Positions 45,713-54,859 of a stretch of DNA of 64,000 bases are shown here, in pieces. Position numbers and translations under genes: made by a program. Location: positions 33,639 to 97,638 of the forward strand of contig NZ_CANLXZ010000011.1 in the NCBI RefSeq assembly GCF_947495285.1, read 5' to 3'. Below the pieces are notes generated by a model. That model searched no databases. It was given only the letters and a program-made list of their open reading frames with translations, and had not been told where the DNA came from. The first letter of the stretch is position 1; every line of letters starts with the position of its first letter. This stretch comes from an uncultured Nonlabens sp. (GTDB lineage Bacteria; Bacteroidota; Bacteroidia; Flavobacteriales; Flavobacteriaceae).

Positions 45713-46947
45713 TTGAGATCTATAGCTTTTAATGCAGTAACTCCTAGAGACGCCACTTTTAACTCATAGGTCCCTGGCAGTATAGTTTTTGAGTCATAGG
45801 TATGAGAGACTATTCCTTTTTTAGTCTTTAAGATAATTTCTTTGTCATTTAATTTAAGAGATACTTGTATGCCATCTGGTACTACTTGTCCTAGATAACT
45901 AGTTAAAGGACCTACAATTATAGTGTTACTTTCTTGTGGTTGTATGGTTATTTCTTTTAAAATGGATTGGAACTTTATTTCTATTTCTGGACTTTCTACC
46001 ATGCCGGTAATGACTCCTCTTACTGTCCATGTAGAAGGTTTTTCTGGATGTAACGCTTTCGCGAAAGCGTAACCATTAACAGTACTTGCCGTAGTAGTCC
46101 ATCTTTGATTAAAATTATCGGTCATAAAAAAGGTCACTATAGTACCGTCACTCATAACATTACCATTAGGGTCTTTAATTTGATCCGTTTTAATACTTAT
46201 GATTTCGTTACCGTCTGCATAGTTGTGGTTGCTATCTTCATATATTTTAAAAGGTCTTGCGATATCAGGAAAAACATCTGCAACTAGTTCTGTTGAAGAG
46301 ATATTATTTAACGTACTACCAGTGATCAACCTGCCAGTAATTAATGGAGAGTTGATTTTGTGCCATGTAAAACCTGCCGTTACTCTGTGTATCTCTTGCT
46401 GTATAACTCCTTTAAATTGATGTCGCATAGATACATTTGTGCCGTCAGGTAATAAATTATCCAGACTGTCTACCGGTATGCTTACTAGCATGGTGTAGTC
46501 TCTATTGTTAGCAATAATACTGCGTGGTCCCAAATAATTTTCTACCGTTTTTAAGGCATTTGTGTTTGAAAATAATTTAAAATCGCCTTTCTGTATGGTC
46601 TTACCACCAGCAATAAGTTGCCAGTTAATACGACCTGCATGTTGAGTGATTTCTTTTGGGATATTAATTTTAAATTGTTCGTTATCTAATTGAATAGGTA
46701 GCACGGTTGTACCATAAGTACCTGAAATAATAAACTCCAGTTGCTCCACGATATCGCGTACAAAAGATGTGAAATGAACTACTATTCCAGCATTAGTTAC
46801 TACTTGATCTACTGGCGCTTTGATACTGCAATTATAAGTCGTAATCCTTTTTTCTTCTTCTTTTTGAGTAGCTGTAGAGCAAGAAAAAAGTAGAGCTATA
46901 AGAACCGTGACTATAAAAATAGGGACGTGTAGATTTCTTTTTATCAT
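45709..46947 (-). CDS. Ig-like (Big_1-type) lipoprotein
   Basis: 412 aa. Lipoprotein signal with LLFSC near residue 23. Beta-rich domains follow; DGTIVTFFMT, GPLTSYLGQVVPDGIQVSL and ILPGTYELKVASLG are invasin/intimin-type Ig signatures, and DSNHNYADGNEI looks like a Ca-binding loop. Palindrome 46054-46069 inserts YAFAKAL in a loop. Translationally coupled to both neighbours (4-bp overlaps), so it likely forms a complex with the membrane protein and hydrolase, possibly as periplasmic scaffold. Confidence 0.7.
   Translation of the reverse strand: MIKRNLHVPIFIVTVLIALLFSCSTATQKEEEKRITTYNCSIKAPVDQVVTNAGIVVHFTSFVRDIVEQLEFIISGTYGTTVLPIQLDNEQFKINIPKEITQHAGRINWQLIAGGKTIQKGDFKLFSNTNALKTVENYLGPRSIIANNRDYTMLVSIPVDSLDNLLPDGTNVSMRHQFKGVIQQEIHRVTAGFTWHKINSPLITGRLITGSTLNNISSTELVADVFPDIARPFKIYEDSNHNYADGNEIISIKTDQIKDPNGNVMSDGTIVTFFMTDNFNQRWTTTASTVNGYAFAKALHPEKPSTWTVRGVITGMVESPEIEIKFQSILKEITIQPQESNTIIVGPLTSYLGQVVPDGIQVSLKLNDKEIILKTKKGIVSHTYDSKTILPGTYELKVASLGVTALKAIDLK
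46054..46069. repeat. Palindrome CGCTTTCGCGAAAGCG, copy 13
   Basis: Perfect copy in the Ig-like lipoprotein gene, AFAKA frame on the minus strand. Confidence 0.95.
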
Positions 46948-49900
46948 CGTGGATTACCTATATATGCGTTAGTACTTATAGAAATGTATGAATATGATAA
47001 GCCAGTTACAGGTATTAAAAACTCATCAGTTCCAGCTGTATTCCTATTAGGGTTTACCTTTACAGCAATACTTTTATTAGGCAATCCATTTACGGACACA
47101 TTTAAAAGATTTGAAGATAAAAGTAATGGCTGTTCCATATCTGGTAGTTGTATGCTAAAGGACCTCTTGCGTTGTGGGCGCACACTTTCATCTACATAAA
47201 CGGCATCTGTCCATAGCATTTCTTTAGATTCATTATAATAACTTATAAGTAGTTGAGGTATGGTTGCTGCTTCTATACTAGGATTAAATAAAAAACCTGT
47301 CAGTTTGCTGTTATTTATATGTATTTGAGACAGAGCAACAGCCTGATATAAATCGGTGGTCGCGACATTTGCTTTAACTTGTATTTCAAAAATTTCTGGC
47401 ATTTCAAATGGCCTGTCAGGATCATTACTACTATTAAATTCGATTAAAAATGGAGTAGTCTCTTTGGCCAGTAATTTGTGTTTTACAATATCTTGTGCAT
47501 TGTATCTAGCAATTTCTTCATTGAATTTATTATAAATAGCACCAGTTACAGCAATGTCTGCTGGAATATTATCTACATTCTGGATAGACCCAACTATATA
47601 AAAAGTAGTATCTCTTTGAATAAGTGATGCATTAACGACCTCTACCACTGGCTGTTTTAAAACATCTTCATGAAAAGTTTGCTCTGATGTTATTTTGCGT
47701 TTTCCATGATTAAAAAATCGCGTACCGCTCTCGAACATTAATTGATCTGGCGGGATGTCAGGATCTACGTTTTTAGGTATTATGTACCATTTGCCTTTCT
47801 CTTTTTTAATAGAAAGAGTGTCTCTAGTTTTAATCTCTTTAAGTGGTGTAATCCAGCTTATAGATGCCACACCTGTCGCAGTAAAGTTAGTTTGATCCAT
47901 GACATTTACCGATATACTATCCATTTTTGCATAAGAGCTTAAAAGACCGTCTGTCACAGAAATTTCTAACATAAATTGCGAGATTTCTTTTTTACTCGAT
48001 GGATCTATATAAGAATGTGCTCTTTCAAATTCTTTAAAATCTAGTGCGTCATAATAGGCAGTTACCACACTTTCTGGACTTATTTGTGCAGATTTCTTCA
48101 GGTAAAAACCGTAAACCATATACGCGATAAAAAATAGCATAACACCTATCCATAAAAGTGAAATACCGTATAATAATTTTAAGACTAATTGCGAGGTAGG
48201 TCTTACTGTAAAGTAAATGCGTTGTTTTTCTTTAGTATCCTTATAAGAATTGAACCACATACTACCTAGGTAAAGCAATATGGCTATAATTACTGTAGAA
48301 AACGGAATGATACCCCACATCAATTTTTGAAATAATGGAACATCATCTTTAGGTAAAATACTAGGTAAAGGAGCGATACCAGAGCGTTCCCAGACAGTTA
48401 TGCCGTTTTCTAATAAACTAAGTCTATGCCACCCTGTAAAATAGAGTAGTGGATCATAAAACTTATCATTTGAGAAGACATACTTTAAATGAAATTTTTC
48501 TGGTACGGTAAGAAACTGCTGTAAAGATCCCAGACCTTCTATGCCTCTGTATTTTGAGTTTTCTAGACGTTCTACAGCCCTAGAAGTAAGCTCTGGTAAT
48601 CTACGTGCAGAGTGATAGTTACCGTCTACTGTAGTGGCCTTAGTTTGTGCAGACAGCCATGCCATTTGATCTCCAAAACCTAGTGGTAGGTAACGCCACT
48701 TATCATGATCATCTTCATTTAAGAAGTTTACAATAGGTTGCATTTTTATAGGGTCTGGCTGGCTAGGTCTAAATTTACCTAGCGTCATGGTAAAAATAGC
48801 TATAAATATAAAAGTAACGGCTAGAAAACCGCCACTAGCTCTATGAATGACCGCGCCCCATTTTTTCTGTAATAACTCCTTATAATCTCCATCGGTAAAT
48901 CGATAACAAAACTCGCCAAATGCCGGTAGAGCCATTATCGATGCCCATAAAGTAAATCTGTCTAGGGTAATAATGTTAAAAGCATTTTCTCCCAAAATCA
49001 GTAAAGGAATAGGCGTCGTACCACCGGTTCCTAAAACAAATAAAATGCTAAATGAGATTCCAAAAAACAAAAGCCTTTTACTGTAATAACGATAGAAGAA
49101 ATAAGGAAGTAGTAACAATAAAATTCCCCATGGAATAATAAAGAATACCAGTCCAGAAGATGTCACTTCTATAAAACTATCTCTGGATCCATGCGGTATG
49201 GGTACTTGGGTTATAGGATTGTTTTTTGTATTGATCCAGTAGGGTAAAATACAGACTATTATTAGTATTAAAGAACATATACCGAATAGAATAATGCGTT
49301 TTAAGTGAGTCCATAACGCTTTCGCGAAAGCGAAAATAGTAACCTCATTATTGTTATCAACTTTTTCTCTAGCGGCATCCATCAATACCGTACCTATTAA
49401 AGGGAAAATGAAAAACACCATTCCAAAAATAGGTGTTACATGGTGAGATGTGACTGTAATAGCCAGTAATCCCAAAGACTTGAAAAGATATATTTTCTTA
49501 CCAGTTTTTAACCATTTATAGATCTCTGGCAGCGCATGCATGAGAATGGAGATACCTATAACACTAGGTAACTGACCAAATATGTGTAACGTTTCTACAA
49601 AGCAAGATGAGAATACCGCCATGATAGCTGCATAACCAGCAACCTTTTCATTAGGAATAAGAACTTTGGTAAACCTATAAACACCGGTAATAAATAGAAC
49701 TACACCTATTAATGCTATGGTAAACATTCCAAATTTTAAACCACCTATTAAAGAAAGCACTCCTATAGTTTGATGGACTAGTGGAGGATATCCCATAACA
49801 GTAAAGCCGGTATACCAGCTATAACTCCATGGCTCAAACCAGCTGGTAGCATAATGATTTGCAAAGAATAAATGAATCAATGCGTCATATGTCTTTTCTA

Positions 49901-49985
49901 TAGTAAAGAACATAGAGCTACCATGGAATATAATTCCTAGTAAGACTGCGGTGATTAAATATTTATTGGTTTTTGAAGTCTGCAT
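46944..49985 (-). CDS. Large GT-C-like membrane protein (PTPS-related/YfhO type)
   Basis: 1013 aa. Residues 1-420 hold about ten membrane helices; the first periplasmic loop TIEKTYDALIHLFFANHY has the acidic residue placement of GT-C transferases, as in the 6-pyruvoyl-tetrahydropterin synthase-related membrane family. A further pair of helices at about 555-640 is followed by a soluble C-terminal part of beta type (about 650-1000). Palindrome 49317-49332 reads FAFAKAL in a cytoplasmic loop. First gene of the coupled trio with the lipoprotein and hydrolase. May polymerise or decorate polysaccharide. Confidence 0.7.
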   Translation of the reverse strand: MQTSKTNKYLITAVLLGIIFHGSSMFFTIEKTYDALIHLFFANHYATSWFEPWSYSWYTGFTVMGYPPLVHQTIGVLSLIGGLKFGMFTIALIGVVLFITGVYRFTKVLIPNEKVAGYAAIMAVFSSCFVETLHIFGQLPSVIGISILMHALPEIYKWLKTGKKIYLFKSLGLLAITVTSHHVTPIFGMVFFIFPLIGTVLMDAAREKVDNNNEVTIFAFAKALWTHLKRIILFGICSLILIIVCILPYWINTKNNPITQVPIPHGSRDSFIEVTSSGLVFFIIPWGILLLLLPYFFYRYYSKRLLFFGISFSILFVLGTGGTTPIPLLILGENAFNIITLDRFTLWASIMALPAFGEFCYRFTDGDYKELLQKKWGAVIHRASGGFLAVTFIFIAIFTMTLGKFRPSQPDPIKMQPIVNFLNEDDHDKWRYLPLGFGDQMAWLSAQTKATTVDGNYHSARRLPELTSRAVERLENSKYRGIEGLGSLQQFLTVPEKFHLKYVFSNDKFYDPLLYFTGWHRLSLLENGITVWERSGIAPLPSILPKDDVPLFQKLMWGIIPFSTVIIAILLYLGSMWFNSYKDTKEKQRIYFTVRPTSQLVLKLLYGISLLWIGVMLFFIAYMVYGFYLKKSAQISPESVVTAYYDALDFKEFERAHSYIDPSSKKEISQFMLEISVTDGLLSSYAKMDSISVNVMDQTNFTATGVASISWITPLKEIKTRDTLSIKKEKGKWYIIPKNVDPDIPPDQLMFESGTRFFNHGKRKITSEQTFHEDVLKQPVVEVVNASLIQRDTTFYIVGSIQNVDNIPADIAVTGAIYNKFNEEIARYNAQDIVKHKLLAKETTPFLIEFNSSNDPDRPFEMPEIFEIQVKANVATTDLYQAVALSQIHINNSKLTGFLFNPSIEAATIPQLLISYYNESKEMLWTDAVYVDESVRPQRKRSFSIQLPDMEQPLLLSSNLLNVSVNGLPNKSIAVKVNPNRNTAGTDEFLIPVTGLSYSYISISTNAYIGNPR
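49317..49332. repeat. Palindrome CGCTTTCGCGAAAGCG, copy 14
   Basis: Perfect copy in the large membrane protein gene, AFAKA frame on the minus strand. Confidence 0.95.
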
Positions 49986-50069
49986 TATGAACTTGAAAAA
50001 TAGTCATTCTTTCTACGATGTAAAGATAAATCTTTCGATAAATGGTCCGTCTATCGATGAGTGGTTTCT

Positions 50070-50133
50070 GTCTATGCTTAACCGTCACTCATCGAAAACA
50101 CCTGATTTTTAACTATTTACCTCACTATGTTTG
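50070..50133 (+). promoter_or_regulatory. Shared-architecture promoter D (GT2-manA operon)
   Basis: GTCTATGCTTAA at 50070-50081, ATCGAAAAC at 50091-50099 (21-bp step), TATGTTTGTAGTG with TTTG at 50130-50133 (60 bp). GTCTATCGATGA at 50049-50060 sits another 21 bp upstream. TATGTTTG is a full -7 match. Confidence 0.62.
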
Positions 50134-50168
50134 TAGTGTAATTAATGAAAAACCTAAATTTTACAAGT

Positions 50169-50984
50169 ATGAAAACTGGAATTATTATCCCTTGTTATAA
50201 CGAAGAAAAGAGACTGGACCAAGAAGCATTTGTTTCTTTTATATCTCAAAATGAAGACTACCATTTATGTTTTGTAAATGATGGCAGTAAAGACAACACG
50301 CTAGATGTTCTATACAAGATGAAAGAGCAAGCACCAGACGCTATAAGTATAGTAGACGTAAAAAAGAATTCTGGAAAAGCAACAGCGGTAAGAGCAGGAG
50401 CGAGATTTTTATATAATGAGTCCTATATCTCTTCTATAGGTTTTATGGACGCTGACCTTTCTACAGATTTTAGAGATTTTAAAGATCTGGTAAAAACTAT
50501 GAAAAAAGAAAATAAGATCATGGTTTTCGGTTCTAGAAACTCTGGTGGGAAAAGCAAGATAGAAAGGAACTTTATGAGAAATGTATTCTCTAAGTTCATA
50601 AAGCAATTTATTCTATTGATTCTAGGTATGCCTATAAGAGATACTCAATGTGGTGCAAAAGTTTTTACTAAAGATATAGTACCAGTCGTATATCAAGAAG
50701 CTTTTTTAAGCAAGTGGCTGTTTGATGTAGAGATCTTTTTAAGACTTAAAAAACACCTAGGTAAAGATAATGTGATGAATAGAATTACAGAGCAACCATT
50801 AATGAGATGGATACATGTAGACGATTCTAAATTAGGTACTAAAGATGCTTTAATCATCCCTGGTAAGTTAACTCAAATATGGTTTAATTATAATTTATGG
50901 AACACAGATAACTCAGCAAGAGAAATTCACAACAATTCTTTTACAGTTAGCAATGCATCGAGTGAATATTCTATAGCAGCATAA
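50169..50984 (+). CDS. Glycosyltransferase family 2, dolichyl-phosphate glucosyltransferase-like
   Basis: 271 aa from the ATG at 50169 (MKTGIIIPCYNEEKRL, the usual family start); an ATG at 50145 gives 8 more residues and is possible. GT-A domain with FVNDGSKDNT, IGFMDADLSTDF (DxD metal site), and RDTQCGAKVF followed by WLFDVEIFLR. No membrane helices, so it acts at the cytosolic face, perhaps charging a polyprenyl carrier. Cotranscribed with manA 26 bp downstream. Confidence 0.87.
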   Translation: MKTGIIIPCYNEEKRLDQEAFVSFISQNEDYHLCFVNDGSKDNTLDVLYKMKEQAPDAISIVDVKKNSGKATAVRAGARFLYNESYISSIGFMDADLSTDFRDFKDLVKTMKKENKIMVFGSRNSGGKSKIERNFMRNVFSKFIKQFILLILGMPIRDTQCGAKVFTKDIVPVVYQEAFLSKWLFDVEIFLRLKKHLGKDNVMNRITEQPLMRWIHVDDSKLGTKDALIIPGKLTQIWFNYNLWNTDNSAREIHNNSFTVSNASSEYSIAA

Positions 50985-51010
50985 ATTTCTACTCTTTAAA
51001 ATTATTTATT

Positions 51011-51976
51011 ATGAAAGTATATCCTATCAAATTCGTTCCTATACTTCAAGAAAAAATATGGGGCGGTTCTAAACTAAGAACAGTTTTAAATAAAAAAGTC
51101 ACAAGTGATTCTACAGGAGAAAGTTGGGAAATATCTGGTGTACAGAATAACATATCTGTAGTAAGTAATGGTGCATATAAGGGGCTTTCTATTGTAGATC
51201 TTATAGAAAATCATAAAGAACAATTTGTAGGAATGAAGAATTACCGCCACTTTGGTAATGAATTTCCACTATTAATTAAATATCTAGATGCAAGAACAAA
51301 TCTTTCTGTTCAAGTACATCCAGATGATCAAATGGCACAGGCAGAGCATGATTCTAAGGGTAAAACAGAAATGTGGTACATCATGGATCATGAAGAAGAT
51401 GCATACGTCATTAATGGATTTAAAGATGAAAAAATAACGACTTCTTCACTTAAAGAAATTACTATAAATAATGTAGAACAAATACTAAATACTGAGAAGG
51501 TAAGTAAAGGTGATTCATTCTTCATACCAGCTGGTAAGGTACACGCTATAGGAGCAGGTATTCTAGCTGCAGAGATTCAACAAACGTCTGATATAACATA
51601 CAGAGTTTATGACTGGGATAGAGTAGATCATTTAGGTAATGAAAGAGAGCTACACATGGATCAATCTATGAGAGCTGTAAAAAGAAGAAATACTATTTTA
51701 AGCAATCATATAGATTTTAAGTCAGACACAAACGTATTAGCAGACTGCACCTATTTTACATCTACTATTTTAAATGTAAACACAGCGACGCAAATGGATT
51801 ATACTAACAAGGATTCGTTTGTGATTTATATGTGTGTAGAAGGATCTTTTGAGATCACTATTAATAATCACACAGAAATGATAAGTGTAGGAGAAACAGT
51901 TTTAATCCCTGCAAATTCAACAAATGTATCTGTAAACACAAAGTCTGCAAAAATTATAGAAGTTTATATTAAATAA
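51011..51976 (+). CDS. manA: Mannose-6-phosphate isomerase, class I
   Basis: 321 aa, short bacterial form. Zn ligands in SVQVHPDDQMA, KTEMWYIMDHE and IPAGKVHAIGAG; catalytic Arg region QTSDITYRVYDWDRV. Interconverts fructose-6-phosphate and mannose-6-phosphate. Its presence in the locus points to mannose or a GDP-mannose-derived sugar in the polysaccharide. C-terminal cupin end is typical. Confidence 0.93.
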   Translation: MKVYPIKFVPILQEKIWGGSKLRTVLNKKVTSDSTGESWEISGVQNNISVVSNGAYKGLSIVDLIENHKEQFVGMKNYRHFGNEFPLLIKYLDARTNLSVQVHPDDQMAQAEHDSKGKTEMWYIMDHEEDAYVINGFKDEKITTSSLKEITINNVEQILNTEKVSKGDSFFIPAGKVHAIGAGILAAEIQQTSDITYRVYDWDRVDHLGNERELHMDQSMRAVKRRNTILSNHIDFKSDTNVLADCTYFTSTILNVNTATQMDYTNKDSFVIYMCVEGSFEITINNHTEMISVGETVLIPANSTNVSVNTKSAKIIEVYIK

Positions 51977-51981
51977 TTACC

Positions 51982-52650
51982 TTAAAGTAAAAACCCTAAA
52001 ACCGCACCTAGTAGCATCACCACTATTTTTGCTAGATTAAATTTATGCGCCTCACTAGCCTCTAGAATAAGTGTCGTAGAAACATGTAGCACAATACCAG
52101 CAACTATCGCCTTAATGGGTAACATAAAATCTTGTAGAAACTCTATATTTCCAGCAGCAATACTTCCTAATGGAGACATTGCTGCAAAAAATAAAAGTAT
52201 GATAACGGCTTTGACTTTATTATAATTACTAGATAATAGAAAGGAAGTAAAAATAAAAGCAATCGGTATTTTATGAATAGAAATACCATATATCATACTA
52301 TTCTCTCCTTGTAAAGGCATTCCTTCTAGAAATGCGTGCAAACACAAACTCCCGAAAAGCAAATAAGGAAACACAGGCATTTCTTTATTAATATGTAAAT
52401 GTCCATGCTCTGCACCCTTAGAAAAGAACTCTAAAATAATTTGTAAAAACACACCACCCAGTAGATAAGCACCGTACCTGCTCTCACCACCTTCATATAT
52501 CTCAGGTAAAAACTCGCTAGCTACAGCACTTAGTAAAAAAGCACCAGAAAAAGCGAGAAGTAACTTCATACGGTTTCTAGACTTTGCTTTTATTAATAAA
52601 GCAGCCACAAAACCGATTAATACACCGAGAAAAGGTAAAAGTAAATTCAT
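51982..52650 (-). CDS. ZIP-family metal transporter
   Basis: 222 aa, eight predicted helices. Helix 4 SLCLHAFLEGMPL and helix 5 ISIHKIPIAFIF provide the binuclear metal-site His/Glu residues of ZIP carriers. The cytosolic loop AEHGHLHINKE is His-rich and may bind metal. Expected to import Zn or Fe. Convergent with manA, 5 bp apart with no terminator seen between. Confidence 0.88.
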   Translation of the reverse strand: MNLLLPFLGVLIGFVAALLIKAKSRNRMKLLLAFSGAFLLSAVASEFLPEIYEGGESRYGAYLLGGVFLQIILEFFSKGAEHGHLHINKEMPVFPYLLFGSLCLHAFLEGMPLQGENSMIYGISIHKIPIAFIFTSFLLSSNYNKVKAVIILLFFAAMSPLGSIAAGNIEFLQDFMLPIKAIVAGIVLHVSTTLILEASEAHKFNLAKIVVMLLGAVLGFLL

Positions 52651-52735
52651 TATATTTTACAAAACAGATTGAAATACAGTTTCAATTACTTTATCAATTT
52701 AAATAATTAAAGCTGTAGAGGTTTTAAAACTATTC

Positions 52736-53899
52736 CTATTCCTCTTTATCTTTTAATTTATGTATTTTCTTAGTCCCTTTATACATCTCATATTTAACTA
52801 GTCTTGCCTCGATTTTACCGTTATACAATTGGATTTTACGAGATGGACGCAACCCTACAAATTTAAGAGCCTCCATATTACCAGTAATCATCCATGCGGT
52901 AGACCCAGCATAACGTTGCTTTAAAGTATCACCTATTTCTTTGTAAAACTCTTCAACATCTACAGATATACGCTCATCATACGGTGGATTAAATAAAATA
53001 AAAGCACTCGCACTTTGATGATCTCTAAAAAAATCTCCCTTCTCTACCGTTATAAAATCGCTTAAATTTGCATTTTTTACGTTCTCTATAGCTTTTTCTA
53101 CCGTGTAACCATCTGCATCACGAGCGATTATTTTACCATCGAACTCGCGCATTTTCTTTAAACAGCTTTCTTGAATGTTCTCAAACAACTCATTATTGTA
53201 ATCTGGCCATTTTTCAAAACCAAATTCAGGACGGTTTATATTAGGCGCAATATTAGCCCCTATCATAGCAGCCTCGATAGCGATCGTACCACTACCACAC
53301 ATAGGGTCTATAAAAGTAGAACGTTGATCCCAGTTACTTAATAATATAATACCAGCCGCTAGCACTTCATTAATCGGTGCCTCGTTAGTCATATTTCTAT
53401 AACCACGCTTGTATAAAGGATCGCCACTTGTATCTAGAGATACATCTACGTTTTGGTCATTTATATGCACAGAAATTCTTAAATCAGGATGCTTAGTATC
53501 TACATCTGGACGTTGTCCTGTATTGCGACGTATTTGATCTACTATAGCATCTTTAGTCTTTAAAGCCACATACTGACTGTGGTTAAAATACTGTGACGCT
53601 ATTGTACCATGAACAGCAATCGTGTCATGATGTGTTAAATGTTTAGACCAGTCGTATTGATAAATACCGTCATAAAGATCTACCTCATTACGCGCTCTAA
53701 AACTATAAATAGGTTTTAAGATTCTAATAGCGGTACGCAACATCATGTTTGCTTTGTACATAAAACCCTGGTCACCAGTAAATTCTACCATACGGACACC
53801 ACGCTTTATATTCATGGCACCTAGTTGACGCAACTCTTTTTCAAGTACTTCTTCTAGGCCAAAAAGCGTTTTGGCAATCATCTTAAAATTTTGAGACAT
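52736..53899 (-). CDS. THUMP-domain RNA methyltransferase (RlmL-type)
   Basis: 387 aa. N-terminal THUMP about 40-155 (VEFTGDQGFMYKANMMLRTA), SAM domain about 165-370 with FIDPMCGSGTIAIEAAMIG and catalytic FNPPYDERI (NPPY, N2-guanine methylation). Matches the N-terminal half of E. coli RlmKL, which makes m2G2445 in 23S rRNA; no RlmK half is attached. Ends in a Lys-rich tail. Divergent from the next gene across a short promoter region. Confidence 0.9.
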   Translation of the reverse strand: MSQNFKMIAKTLFGLEEVLEKELRQLGAMNIKRGVRMVEFTGDQGFMYKANMMLRTAIRILKPIYSFRARNEVDLYDGIYQYDWSKHLTHHDTIAVHGTIASQYFNHSQYVALKTKDAIVDQIRRNTGQRPDVDTKHPDLRISVHINDQNVDVSLDTSGDPLYKRGYRNMTNEAPINEVLAAGIILLSNWDQRSTFIDPMCGSGTIAIEAAMIGANIAPNINRPEFGFEKWPDYNNELFENIQESCLKKMREFDGKIIARDADGYTVEKAIENVKNANLSDFITVEKGDFFRDHQSASAFILFNPPYDERISVDVEEFYKEIGDTLKQRYAGSTAWMITGNMEALKFVGLRPSRKIQLYNGKIEARLVKYEMYKGTKKIHKLKDKEE

Positions 53900-53918
53900 T
53901 TTCGTGAGATTTGAACGG

Positions 53919-53926
53919 CAAAATTA
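53919..53926 (-). promoter_or_regulatory. Predicted -7 box for the THUMP methyltransferase
   Basis: TAATTTTG on the minus strand, full match to TAnnTTTG, 19 bp before the ATG. Three bases from the opposite-facing box at 53930-53937. Confidence 0.6.
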
Positions 53927-53929
53927 AGG

Positions 53930-53937
53930 TATTTTTG
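53930..53937 (+). promoter_or_regulatory. Predicted -7 box for the SAM methyltransferase
   Basis: TATTTTTG with a TTTG 16 bp upstream (53910-53913), a good -33/-7 pair. Only 6 nt separate it from the ATG at 53944, which rules out an in-frame TTG at 53911. Confidence 0.65.
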
Positions 53938-53943
53938 CGGTCT

Positions 53944-54750
53944 ATGAGCAATGTAAACACATCAGATCAATGGTTCGCTAGTTGGTTCGACACACCGTAT
54001 TATCACATCTTATATAGAGATCGCGATTACACAGAGGCTGGACAGTTTATGCAGCGACTTACACAGCGTTTAAAGTTGAGTAAAGACGCTCATATCATGG
54101 ACTTAGCCTGTGGTCGTGGACGACATAGTATGTATCTTAATAAATTAGGATACCGTGTAACTGGTGTAGATTTGAGTGATAGTAGTATCGCTTTCGCGAA
54201 AGCGGAATTAAGAAAAACCACTTCTACACCTTCTATTAATGAAGAAAATAAAAATTTAAACCCCATAGACGCATCTCGTATCGAGTTTCATGTGCACAAC
54301 ATGACCGTTCCTTATGACCAGACTTTTGATGCTGTTTTTAATCTATTTACCAGTTTTGGGTATTTTGATGACGCGACAGATAATTTAAAAACGATAGAGG
54401 CCATTAAGTCCAACTTAAAACCAGGTGGATATGCGGTTATCGATTTTATGAACGCACATTATGTAGTAAAAAACCTGGTAAAAGAAAACTCTAAAACAGA
54501 AGAAGGAATCACCTTTCATAATTCAAGACGTTTTGAAAATGGCTTTATTTACAAAGACATAAAATTTAGAGATAACGATCATGATTACCATTTTACTGAG
54601 CGAGTAAGTGCATTAACCTTAGAAGATTTTCAAAGTTATTTTGCAGCCGCAGGAGTAGAGTTAATAGATGTGTATGGTAATTACCAGTTAGAAGATTACG
54701 ATCAAGAATCTTCAGATCGATTGATTATGATTTTTAAAAATATAAACTGA
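53944..54750 (+). CDS. Class I SAM-dependent methyltransferase
   Basis: 268 aa. Motif I MDLACGRGRHSMYLNKLGY with GVDLSDS, motif II VFNLFTSFGYFDD, typical of small-molecule methyltransferases of the Methyltransf_25 type. Start set at 53944 by the promoter box just upstream. Palindrome 54189-54204 (IAFAKAEL) falls right after the SAM-binding acidic residue, where the family normally has helix residues such as AR..A. Substrate unknown. Confidence 0.88.
   Translation: MSNVNTSDQWFASWFDTPYYHILYRDRDYTEAGQFMQRLTQRLKLSKDAHIMDLACGRGRHSMYLNKLGYRVTGVDLSDSSIAFAKAELRKTTSTPSINEENKNLNPIDASRIEFHVHNMTVPYDQTFDAVFNLFTSFGYFDDATDNLKTIEAIKSNLKPGGYAVIDFMNAHYVVKNLVKENSKTEEGITFHNSRRFENGFIYKDIKFRDNDHDYHFTERVSALTLEDFQSYFAAAGVELIDVYGNYQLEDYDQESSDRLIMIFKNIN
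54189..54204. repeat. Palindrome CGCTTTCGCGAAAGCG, copy 15
   Basis: Perfect copy in the SAM methyltransferase, AFAKA frame, within the conserved helix after motif I. Confidence 0.95.
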
Positions 54751-54783
54751 AGTTAGAGGTTAATTCAATTATAAACGCATTAC

Positions 54784-54828
54784 ATAATCCCTATATTTAA
54801 TTCTTAACCGAATTAAATAAGGGATTAT
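54784..54828. terminator. Bidirectional terminator between convergent genes
   Basis: Long hairpin: ATTTAATTC (54795-54803) with GAATTAAAT (54810-54818), stacked on ATAATCCCT (54784-54792) with AGGGATTAT (54820-54828). Confidence 0.8.
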
Positions 54829-54859
54829 GCAATGTTGGAATTTTTTATAAGACTATTTC

